9,682 nt of DNA. It comes from CAIZGX01 sp044349305. GTDB taxonomy: Bacteria > Bacteroidota > Bacteroidia > Flavobacteriales_D > Sanyastnellaceae. Under the pieces are notes generated by a model. That model did no database searches and had not been told where the DNA came from. It saw only the letters and a list, made by a program, of their open reading frames with translations. Positions 1 through 5,691 of the stretch are shown in pieces; position 1 is the first letter of the stretch; every line of letters begins with the position of its first letter. The position numbers were made by a program, and so were the translations under genes. The stretch is from positions 1 to 9,682 of the forward strand of contig JBIKRF010000088.1 of the NCBI GenBank assembly GCA_044349305.1, written 5' to 3'.

Positions 1-87
1 CGCATTGGTCATCAACAATCGAAAGAACGAATAGGACAAATGTCGGTAGATTTATTCACCTACATAAGAATGGGGTTAGCATTCTAG
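1..87 (+). CDS. C-terminal tail of an unidentified protein (5' end outside the window)
   Basis: Frame 1 is open from the window edge to a TAG at 85-87 and gives 28 residues ending in YIRMGLAF. The peptide has a natural mix of charged and hydrophobic residues (QQSKERIGQMSVDLFTY), and its stop falls where the opposite gene ends: that gene's stop occupies 84-86, so the two would end tail to tail with a two-base overlap. The same kind of convergent overlap occurs at 4736-4739 in this window. An open run of 28 codons can arise by chance, and a second plus-strand frame is also open here, so this is an inference from peptide character and gene packing. I cannot name the family. Confidence 0.42.
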   Translation, partial: RIGHQQSKERIGQMSVDLFTYIRMGLAF

Positions 88-1979
88 TATGCTCGTGCAG
101 TGCGACCTTCCATGTAATTGATGAAAGCCTTGTTGACTACTTTATTTCCACCAGGTGTTGGATAATTACCAGAGAAATACCAGTCTCCTTTATTGTCAGG
201 GCACGCATTGTGAAGACCTTCTATGGTTTGGAAAAGCACGCTAACCTTGGCTTTCGTTCCTTCAGGAGTAACCAACTTAGCTACCATTTCAGAAATTTCT
301 TCCTGTGAATATGCTTCGTAGACTTCCTTCACGTAGTTTCTTACTTGTTCTTTCGGGACATTTTCTTGGTCTTTACACTTCTTATAAATAACATCGAGTA
401 TTCCATCTTTGCCATCTCGCTTCAACAAAGAAACGATCGCCTGAAAGGCAATGAAATCGCCCATTTTCGCCATGTCAATGCCGTAACAATCGGGGTAGCG
501 AATTTGCGGTGCTGAAGAAACAATGATGATTCTTTTTGGCTCTAAACGATCCAACATTTTAATAATAGATTTCTTCAGAGTCGTTCCACGAACAATCGAA
601 TCATCTATAACCACGAGTGTGTCAACGCCTGGTTTTACGGTTCCATGAGTGACATCATAAACATGCGAAACCATTTCATCGCGTGCAGAATCTTGTGTAA
701 TGAAGGTGCGCATTTTCACATCCTTAATCGCAATTTTTTCAATGCGAGCACGCTTCCGAACAATTGCTTCTATCTCTTCATTCGACCAAGAACCCGATGT
801 AAGTTTTTGAATTTTCACATCGTTCAAATGATCTTCTAACGCTTTAATCATTCCGTAAAACGCAGTTTCTGCCGTATTAGGAATGAAAGAAAAGACAGTG
901 TTTTCCAAGTCGTAATTCACTTCCTGTAAAACACGCGGAACGATATTCTTTCCAAGATCTTGACGCTCTTGATAAATAGAAGCGTCGTTTCCTCTTGAAA
1001 AATAAATGCGTTCAAACGAACAGGGTGTTAAAGCCGTTGATGGTCTAATTTCCTTCAATGAAGAACTTCCATCTTTCTTCACCACATAGGCACATCCTGC
1101 TGGAATTTCTTTAATCTGATCCAATGGAACATTGAACGCGCTTTGAATGGGTGGACGCTCGCTTGCAACGACACACACCTCATCATCTTCGTAATAAAAA
1201 GCGGGGCGAATTCCATTCGGATCGCGGTAAACAAACGCATCGCCATGACCCAACATTCCAACCATGGCAAACCCTCCGTCCCAATCTTTGCTTGCGCGTT
1301 GTAGCACTCGTTGAATATCTATATTCTTGGCTATTAACTCTGAAATCTGTTGGTTTGAATACCCTTGTTGGTGATACTGATTGAAAAGAACTTGGTTTTC
1401 TTCATCGAGGAAATGACCAATCTTTTCCATCACCGTAACAGTGTCGGTGCGCTCTTTCGGATGTTGCCCCAATTCAACCAATAAGCCAAACAATTCATCT
1501 ACATTGGTCAGATTGAAATTACCTGCAAGCACGAGGTTACGGGTCATCCAGTTGTTTTGACGAAGAAATGGGTGGCAGTTTTCAATGCTGTTTCCTCCGT
1601 AAGTTCCATATCTTAAGTGACCTAAAAACACCTCACCTGTAAAAGCAAAATTGTTTTTTAGATACTGAGCATTTTTAAGTTTATCAGGATTTTTTTTCGC
1701 TAATTCAGAAAAGCGATTCATCACTTTCGCAAACACTTCGCGAACAGGCTGAGCGTCGTTACTTCGAATACGCGAAATATATTTTTTTCCTGGTTCAGGA
1801 TCTAATTTAATGTTGGCTAAACCGGCGCCGTCTTGGCCGCGGTTATGCTCTTTCTCCATAAGGAGATACATTTTGTTTAGTCCGTAAAAAGCAGTTCCGT
1901 ATTTATCGGTGTAATGCTGAAGAGGTTTCTTCAGTCTTAAAAATGCGATCCCGCATTCGTGTTTGATAGCGTCACTCAT
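84..1979 (-). CDS. purF: amidophosphoribosyltransferase, long Bacteroidota-type PurF homologue
   Basis: PurF makes 5-phosphoribosylamine from PRPP and glutamine in the cytoplasm, the first committed step of purine synthesis. An N-terminal class II glutaminase domain (about 9-300) carries Cys9 in ECGIAF, implying removal of an eight-residue propeptide; RGQDGAG at 47-53; GHLRYGTYG at 120-128 with the substrate-binding Arg123; and Asp179. The phosphoribosyltransferase domain (about 320-515) has the PRPP loop VVIDDSIVRGTT at 456-467 and a PQIRYPDCYGID stretch at 491-502. The protein is 631 residues against about 470-510 for standard PurF. The extra length lies in glutaminase insertions (about 55-110 and 185-230) and a C-terminal extension after about 520 with GDWYFSGNYPTPGG at 598-611. 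The usual HNGN oxyanion motif reads GNFN at 153-156. The family is clear. Whether it is the main PurF or a second paralogue cannot be told from this window, so the symbol is tentative. The start is ATG at 1977-1979. Confidence 0.9.
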   Translation of the reverse strand: MSDAIKHECGIAFLRLKKPLQHYTDKYGTAFYGLNKMYLLMEKEHNRGQDGAGLANIKLDPEPGKKYISRIRSNDAQPVREVFAKVMNRFSELAKKNPDKLKNAQYLKNNFAFTGEVFLGHLRYGTYGGNSIENCHPFLRQNNWMTRNLVLAGNFNLTNVDELFGLLVELGQHPKERTDTVTVMEKIGHFLDEENQVLFNQYHQQGYSNQQISELIAKNIDIQRVLQRASKDWDGGFAMVGMLGHGDAFVYRDPNGIRPAFYYEDDEVCVVASERPPIQSAFNVPLDQIKEIPAGCAYVVKKDGSSSLKEIRPSTALTPCSFERIYFSRGNDASIYQERQDLGKNIVPRVLQEVNYDLENTVFSFIPNTAETAFYGMIKALEDHLNDVKIQKLTSGSWSNEEIEAIVRKRARIEKIAIKDVKMRTFITQDSARDEMVSHVYDVTHGTVKPGVDTLVVIDDSIVRGTTLKKSIIKMLDRLEPKRIIIVSSAPQIRYPDCYGIDMAKMGDFIAFQAIVSLLKRDGKDGILDVIYKKCKDQENVPKEQVRNYVKEVYEAYSQEEISEMVAKLVTPEGTKAKVSVLFQTIEGLHNACPDNKGDWYFSGNYPTPGGNKVVNKAFINYMEGRTARAY

Positions 1980-2000
1980 GGAGTGAAAAGTAATTTGCGG

Positions 2001-2008
2001 CGAAGATA
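2001..2008 (-). promoter_or_regulatory. candidate -7 box for the purF-type gene
   Basis: Read on the minus strand, these bases are TATCTTCG, seven of eight matches to the Bacteroidota -7 consensus TAnnTTTG. The box lies 21 bases upstream of the ATG, which would give a very short leader. I see no convincing TTG at the -33 distance, so this rests on one element and its position. The same octamer precedes the symporter gene. Confidence 0.35.
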
Positions 2009-2054
2009 GTCTATGCTTCGGGAATGTTGGAAATAATTAAAATCATTTCTGTGT

Positions 2055-2083
2055 TTTGAATGGTAATTTTTCGAATTTCTTTG
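2055..2083 (+). promoter_or_regulatory. candidate promoter for the TonB-plug gene
   Basis: TTTG at 2055-2058 and TTTCTTTG at 2076-2083 (seven of eight to TAnnTTTG) are 17 bases apart, at the short end of the spacing known for this phylum. Transcription would begin near 2090, leaving a leader of about 40 bases. An imperfect inverted repeat covers the downstream box. The spacer is AT-rich, so near-matches are expected by chance. Confidence 0.35.
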
Positions 2084-2130
2084 AAAAAATCAACGCTATA
2101 AAAAAATTAGCTTAGAGAAAAATAACGACT

Positions 2131-2841
2131 ATGAAAACAATTACACTACTCGCGAGCTTGCTTCTTGCTCTGGGAATGGCTGCTCAATCTCACGGTGAAA
2201 TCTTCGGGAAAATCATCGATGAAAATAACAACCCTATTTCGGGCGTAATTGTACGTGCAGAAAACAACGGTATTGTTGTAGGCGCGGCAACCGATGAAAG
2301 AGGGGTATACCGAATCAATGGTGTTGAACCCGGAACGTATACACTATTCTACGACCTTATTGGATATAGCCAATTACAGGTAAGCGACGTTCAAGTTAAG
2401 TCCGATCAGATTCGAAAATTATCTGACTTCACCTTAACCACAGCTAGCTACGGAACCGGCGGACCCTTAATCATTCGTGCTGAAAAACCGCTGATCGACA
2501 TCAACGGAGGAACCGCAATTTCATTGGGGGCAAAAGAGCTAAAAAATAACGCCGCCGCGAACGGAGGGTCTTTGAAGGCCATACTCTCTTCCATGTCAAG
2601 TGACATTAAAACGAGCGACCGTGGCGAAGAACTTTATTTTCGAGGAAGCCGCTCTGGTAGTGTTGTTTACTACATAGATGGTGTGAAAATTCGTGGAACT
2701 CCTTTGAACATTCCATCCAGCGGAATAAGCAACATTACCGTATACACGGGTGGTGTTCCTGCTAAGTATGGCGACAGCACCGGAGGTTATGTAATCATTG
2801 ATACAAAGTCATTCCGAGATGCTGCTCGGGAAAAAAAGTAA
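2131..2841 (+). CDS. secreted carboxypeptidase-regulatory / TonB plug domain protein without a beta-barrel
   Basis: A signal peptide is visible at residues 1-20 (Lys2, hydrophobic run LLASLLLALGMAA, Ala-Gln-Ser end), so the product should reach the periplasm or outer membrane. Residues 22-105 form a carboxypeptidase-regulatory-like beta-sandwich (GKIIDENNNPISGV, then TDERGVYRINGVEPGTY). Residues 107-226 resemble the TonB-dependent receptor plug, with YYIDGVKIRG at 180-189 and GGVPAKYGDSTGG at 207-219. Full receptors of this type run to 800-1000 residues and pass straight from this last motif into a 22-strand barrel. Here the protein stops after 236 residues with a basic tail (AAREKK). No barrel remnants follow in the next 100 bases, so it is not a fresh frameshift. 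No TonB box is obvious. It may bind a receptor or a ligand as a free plug, or be a settled remnant. Domain identity is secure and function is not known. Confidence 0.88.
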   Translation: MKTITLLASLLLALGMAAQSHGEIFGKIIDENNNPISGVIVRAENNGIVVGAATDERGVYRINGVEPGTYTLFYDLIGYSQLQVSDVQVKSDQIRKLSDFTLTTASYGTGGPLIIRAEKPLIDINGGTAISLGAKELKNNAAANGGSLKAILSSMSSDIKTSDRGEELYFRGSRSGSVVYYIDGVKIRGTPLNIPSSGISNITVYTGGVPAKYGDSTGGYVIIDTKSFRDAAREKK

Positions 2842-2889
2842 AGGTGAAGCATATTAAATCTTTGTTTTTTCTAAACCTTTTGGTTTAAA

Positions 2890-2940
2890 GGGAGTTAGGT
2901 CCTAATTTTAGCTTGCTATCCTTAATCTAACCCCCTTTTA
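2890..2940 (+). terminator. possible transcription terminator after the TonB-plug gene
   Basis: GGGAGTTAG at 2890-2898 can pair with CTAACCCCC at 2927-2935 (eight of nine pairs) and is followed by TTTTATTTT, as in an intrinsic terminator. The loop of about 28 bases is long. A separate perfect hairpin just upstream, TAAACC-TTTT-GGTTTA at 2872-2887, has no U-run after it and would not terminate by itself. The next gene begins within the T-rich run, so the structure may instead act on that gene's leader. Confidence 0.4.
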
Positions 2941-2942
2941 TT

Positions 2943-3236
2943 TTGCATAAAGGTAATTTTCACTGCACAAAGCACGCTGTAATCAATGCGTTGACCGACC
3001 TTTTGCACAAAGAACGGTTTTACATACGCGACATTAACGACAAAAAGGGTTATATCTATGCTCAACAAGGTCTGCGCATATTTGCATTGGGAAGAACTTG
3101 TGTCATTCGAATTACTGAAGACGGAGAAGCTGTTGAGGTAGAGGTTCGGTGTTCCAATAAACTTGGCGTAGGTGTTCCGGGCATAACGGGCGTTATTGAG
3201 AAAAAAATTCTTCACCACCTCCAAGAAGAATTGTAG
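2943..3236 (+). CDS. small conserved-looking hypothetical protein with a non-ATG start
   Basis: I do not recognise this protein of about 97 residues. It has no signal peptide or membrane segment and looks like a compact alpha/beta cytoplasmic protein: a helix at about 9-23 (TKHAVINALTDLLHKE), then alternating strands (GYIYAQQGLRIFALGRTCVIRITED, EAVEVEVRC), a glycine-rich turn (GVGVPGITG) and a C-terminal helix (VIEKKILHHLQEEL). The frame has no ATG at all. The preceding stop is at 2928-2930, so the possible starts are TTG 2943 (used here because it keeps the first helix), ATT 2940, or TTG 2991 or 3003. The opposite strand is also open over nearly the same stretch, but its peptide looks less protein-like. 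The symporter gene starts 33 bases downstream and may be co-transcribed. There is no evidence for a role. Confidence 0.65.
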   Translation: MHKGNFHCTKHAVINALTDLLHKERFYIRDINDKKGYIYAQQGLRIFALGRTCVIRITEDGEAVEVEVRCSNKLGVGVPGITGVIEKKILHHLQEEL

Positions 3237-3246
3237 GCTTACGGGT

Positions 3247-3254
3247 TATCTTCG
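3247..3254 (+). promoter_or_regulatory. candidate -7 box for the symporter gene
   Basis: TATCTTCG matches TAnnTTTG at seven of eight positions and ends 15 bases before the ATG at 3270. The nearest TTG (3231-3233) is only 13 bases upstream, closer than usual, so a full promoter is doubtful and read-through from the small upstream gene is equally possible. Confidence 0.28.
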
Positions 3255-3269
3255 GGAAAATTTTCTTTT

Positions 3270-4739
3270 ATGAAAAAATTCGGAGGTCTTTCCACATGGA
3301 TATTCATCGCTTTATTTATTGGAATTGGCGTGGGCTACGCCCTCAACGTTTCCTATCCAGCTCCCCCACAAAAAACGAAAAAAGAAGCGTTAGAGCTTCT
3401 TGCGAAAGATTTATCTGCAAATCAGATTCCCGCGTCATCTGAGCTCTCTTCCATTCTTTCAAACGATTCGATCTCAGAAAGCGAAAAGTATGACGCGGCT
3501 TTAGCCTGTATTATCAGTACTAAAAACGCCTCAACAGAAATATCAAAATATCAAAAAAGTATTGATGTTTCTGAATCACAGAATGCAACGCTTAAAAAAA
3601 TCCTTGAGATTCTTTCCATCTTTACCGATATTTTCCTTCGTCTAATTAAAATGATTATCGCTCCTCTCGTGCTTGCCACGTTGGTTGCCGGAGTTGCGAA
3701 ATTGGGCGATATGAAAACAGTTGGGCGTATTGGTGGAAAAACCATGCTTTGGTTTGTTTCAGCCTCTTTCATTTCTCTTTTGTTGGGAGCACTCTTGGTA
3801 AACCTTTATCAGCCCGGCAAATCACTACAAGTTCCTCTTCCTCCGGAAGCAATGGAGTCTGGCATTGACAAAGCAGCTTTAACGCTAAAAGGATTTGTCG
3901 TTCACATTGTCCCTTCCAGTGTTATCGAATCCATGGCAACAAATGAAATTCTTCAGATTGTCATCTTCGCATTGTTTTTCGGAACAGCAACCGCAGCGCT
4001 TGGAAAGAAGGGAGAGATCATTGTGAAAGCCATGGATGCACTCGGACACGTGATGCTTCGAATAACATCTATGGTTATGTATGTCGCGCCATTCGCGGTG
4101 TTCGCAGCTATGACATCTGTTGTCGCGAAAAAAGGGATTGGGGTCCTTTCATCCTATGCGCTATTCATCGGAGAATTTTATAGCGGGCTCTTCTTGCTTT
4201 GGATTATTTTACTCTTCGTAGCCTTTCTTATTGTTGGAAAACGGGTAGTTCAATTGACCGCTCGCATTAAGTCTCCACTACTCCTGGCCTTCTCTACCGC
4301 ATCAAGTGAAGCGGCTTATCCGAAATTATTGGAAGAATTAGAGCGATTCGGTTGCAGAAATAGAATCGTGAGTTTCGTTCTGCCATTGGGATATAGTTTC
4401 AATTTAGATGGAAGCATGATGTACATGACCTTTGCTAGTTTGTTCATTGCACAGAGTTATGGTATTGATTTAAGTTGGGCTGATCAAGCCGCCATGCTTC
4501 TAACGCTCATGGTAACAAGCAAAGGAATTGCTGGGGTGCCGCGCGCATCGCTTGTTGTAATAGCCGGAACCCTCGCTACATTTGGAATTCCAGAAGCGGG
4601 TTTGCTTCTGCTCTTAGGGGTAGATCATGTGCTCGATATGGGACGCTCTGCTACGAACGTTGTTGGAAACGCTGTTGCCGCTGTTGCCGTAAATCGTTGG
4701 GAAGAGAAAAACTACAATCCAGAAGAAGAAAACGATTAG
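3270..4739 (+). CDS. dicarboxylate/amino acid:cation symporter, probably glutamate/aspartate type
   Basis: This is an inner-membrane secondary transporter of the DAACS (GltP/DctA/EAAT) family, which takes up acidic amino acids or dicarboxylates with Na+ or H+. The fold is readable: TM1 at about 9-27; FLRLIKMIIAPLV at 122-134; hairpin 1 with Ser345-Ser346-Glu347; the TM7 NLDGS motif at 378-382 (NMDGT in archaeal GltPh); hairpin 2 with TSKGIAGVP at 416-424; and TM8 at about 445-475. Against GltPh, Asp452, Asp456, Arg459 and Asn463 match Asp390, Asp394, Arg397 and Asn401. Asp456 is the residue that holds the substrate amino group, which favours an amino acid over a plain dicarboxylate. Asn467 stands where GltPh has the Na+-site Asp405. 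At 489 residues it is longer than the usual 410-440 because of a charged, Ser/Lys/Glu-rich insert at about 30-110 between TM1 and TM2, expected on the periplasmic side. Its stop overlaps panC tail to tail. Substrate and coupling ion are inference. Confidence 0.93.
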   Translation: MKKFGGLSTWIFIALFIGIGVGYALNVSYPAPPQKTKKEALELLAKDLSANQIPASSELSSILSNDSISESEKYDAALACIISTKNASTEISKYQKSIDVSESQNATLKKILEILSIFTDIFLRLIKMIIAPLVLATLVAGVAKLGDMKTVGRIGGKTMLWFVSASFISLLLGALLVNLYQPGKSLQVPLPPEAMESGIDKAALTLKGFVVHIVPSSVIESMATNEILQIVIFALFFGTATAALGKKGEIIVKAMDALGHVMLRITSMVMYVAPFAVFAAMTSVVAKKGIGVLSSYALFIGEFYSGLFLLWIILLFVAFLIVGKRVVQLTARIKSPLLLAFSTASSEAAYPKLLEELERFGCRNRIVSFVLPLGYSFNLDGSMMYMTFASLFIAQSYGIDLSWADQAAMLLTLMVTSKGIAGVPRASLVVIAGTLATFGIPEAGLLLLLGVDHVLDMGRSATNVVGNAVAAVAVNRWEEKNYNPEEEND

Positions 4740-5602
4740 CCCAATTCCAACTCATCAATTAATCTAACTCCGCCAATAAAGCCGGCAATTAGCGCAACTT
4801 GATGTTTTGCGTCGCTCAATTTTTCCAGTGGTTCTAACGTTTCTGAGTTGGTAATGGTGAAATATTGAAGTTCAATTTGTTCCTTTTCAATAAACAACCC
4901 CGTTGCTTCTTCAAGAAGTGCATTTACATTGTTGCTCTTTTTATTTTCTTGAAGAAATAACAGCGCTTTTGAAAAAGCTGTAGCAAGAGTTGCTTGCTCA
5001 CTTGAAAGTCTCTTGTTTCTTGAACTTAGGGCCAATCCGCTTGAAGCTCTTACGGTATCGCAACCCACTATTTCCACGTTAATTTCAAAACGTTTCACCC
5101 ACTCACGAATTACAGAATATTGTTGGAAATCTTTCTTTCCAAAAAATGATTTGTGAGGAAGAACAATCTCGAACAAACGTTTAACAATTGTAATAACTCC
5201 GTTAAAATGGCCGGGTCTATAAAGACCCTCCCACTCGGAAGTAAGTGTTCCGAAATCATAATCTTGAACCTCTTGTCCGGTAGGATACATTCCCGCAACA
5301 GACGGAACAAAAACCAGATCACAACCTGCACTTTTTAAGAGTTCAATATCAGCGTCTTCCGTGCGCGGATAAAGAAGCAAGTCTTTTGGGTCGTTAAACT
5401 GAGTTGGATTAACAAAAATGGAGCAGATGACAACGTCGCATTCGGCCCTGGCTCTGGCTATTAAAGATAAATGACCCTCGTGCAAGGCGCCCATTGTAGG
5501 AACAAATCCTATTGTTCGGCCTTCGTTTCTGCACTTCGTGCTAAACGCCATCATCTCATCAACATGCTGTAAAACAGCTATTTCGCACGAAGTTCCCTTC
5601 AT
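4736..5602 (-). CDS. panC: pantothenate synthetase (pantoate--beta-alanine ligase)
   Basis: PanC joins pantoate and beta-alanine with ATP, through a pantoyl-adenylate, to make pantothenate for coenzyme A in the cytoplasm. The Rossmann nucleotidyl-transferase domain shows PTMGALHEGH at 35-44, with the HxGH ATP-binding signature at His41/His44, then FVNPTQF at 63-69, YPRTEDAD at 78-85, RPGHFNGV at 129-136 and FFGKKDFQQ at 153-161. The SSRN ATP-binding loop is at 193-196. The 288-residue length fits the family (about 280). Two positions differ from the textbook consensus: GKKD instead of GEKD, and SSG at 187-189 where (A)DG or NG is common. Neither touches the HxGH or SSRN signatures. The start is ATG at 5600-5602, about 33 residues before PTMG, as usual. 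The gene is divergent from the GT5-like operon. Its usual partners panB and panD are not in this window. Confidence 0.97.
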   Translation of the reverse strand: MKGTSCEIAVLQHVDEMMAFSTKCRNEGRTIGFVPTMGALHEGHLSLIARARAECDVVICSIFVNPTQFNDPKDLLLYPRTEDADIELLKSAGCDLVFVPSVAGMYPTGQEVQDYDFGTLTSEWEGLYRPGHFNGVITIVKRLFEIVLPHKSFFGKKDFQQYSVIREWVKRFEINVEIVGCDTVRASSGLALSSRNKRLSSEQATLATAFSKALLFLQENKKSNNVNALLEEATGLFIEKEQIELQYFTITNSETLEPLEKLSDAKHQVALIAGFIGGVRLIDELELG

Positions 5603-5625
5603 TTCAGTATTTTAAGGCCAAAAAG

Positions 5626-5659
5626 TTGCAAAATTCAAAAAAGATTTATAATATCTTTG
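5626..5659 (+). promoter_or_regulatory. promoter of the GT5-like - DUF4270 - glmS operon
   Basis: TTG at 5626-5628 and a perfect TAnnTTTG box (TATCTTTG, 5652-5659) are 23 bases apart, within the range known for the Bacteroidota primary sigma factor. Transcription would begin near 5666, about 26 bases before the ATG at 5692. This is the best promoter match in the window. Confidence 0.75.
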
Positions 5660-5663
5660 CAAA
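5629..5663 (-). promoter_or_regulatory. candidate divergent promoter of panC
   Basis: Read on the minus strand, TTTG (plus-strand CAAA, 5660-5663) serves as the -33 element and GAATTTTG (plus-strand CAAAATTC, 5629-5636) as a seven-of-eight -7 box, 23 bases apart. Transcription would begin near 5622 and the panC ATG lies about 20 bases further on. The elements interleave with those of the opposite promoter, sharing the two TTGCAAA copies, so the polymerase could hardly occupy both at once. Confidence 0.5.
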
Positions 5664-5691
5664 CTGAATTCAGGCAAACCTAAACATCTCT

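Noticed and set aside
645..1384. Open frames on the plus strand (645-839, 1151-1384) and another minus frame (1079-1270) inside the purF-type gene
   Set aside because: They lie wholly within a strongly supported gene, lack domain-like composition and have no promoter or start context of their own.
2131..2841. TonB-plug gene as a frameshifted pseudogene of a full receptor
   Set aside because: The 100 bases after its stop hold no barrel-like frame and a new gene starts soon after, so there is no remnant to join.
2872..2887. Perfect TAAACC-TTTT-GGTTTA hairpin as an intrinsic terminator
   Set aside because: The T-run is on its 5' side and AAAGGG follows it, so it lacks the 3' U-tract on the plus strand; the stem is only six pairs. 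It is noted only as a secondary structure.
2922..3224. A 100-codon minus-strand frame opposite the small orphan gene
   Set aside because: Its peptide is rich in Asn, Phe and Ser without a recognisable fold pattern, while the plus-strand product shows clear strand/helix periodicity. It remains the main alternative, because the plus-strand gene lacks an ATG.
5110..5338. Open frames within panC on both strands (5110-5331, 5153-5338)
   Set aside because: They sit inside panC, whose motifs are intact along its full length, and their peptides resemble no family I know.
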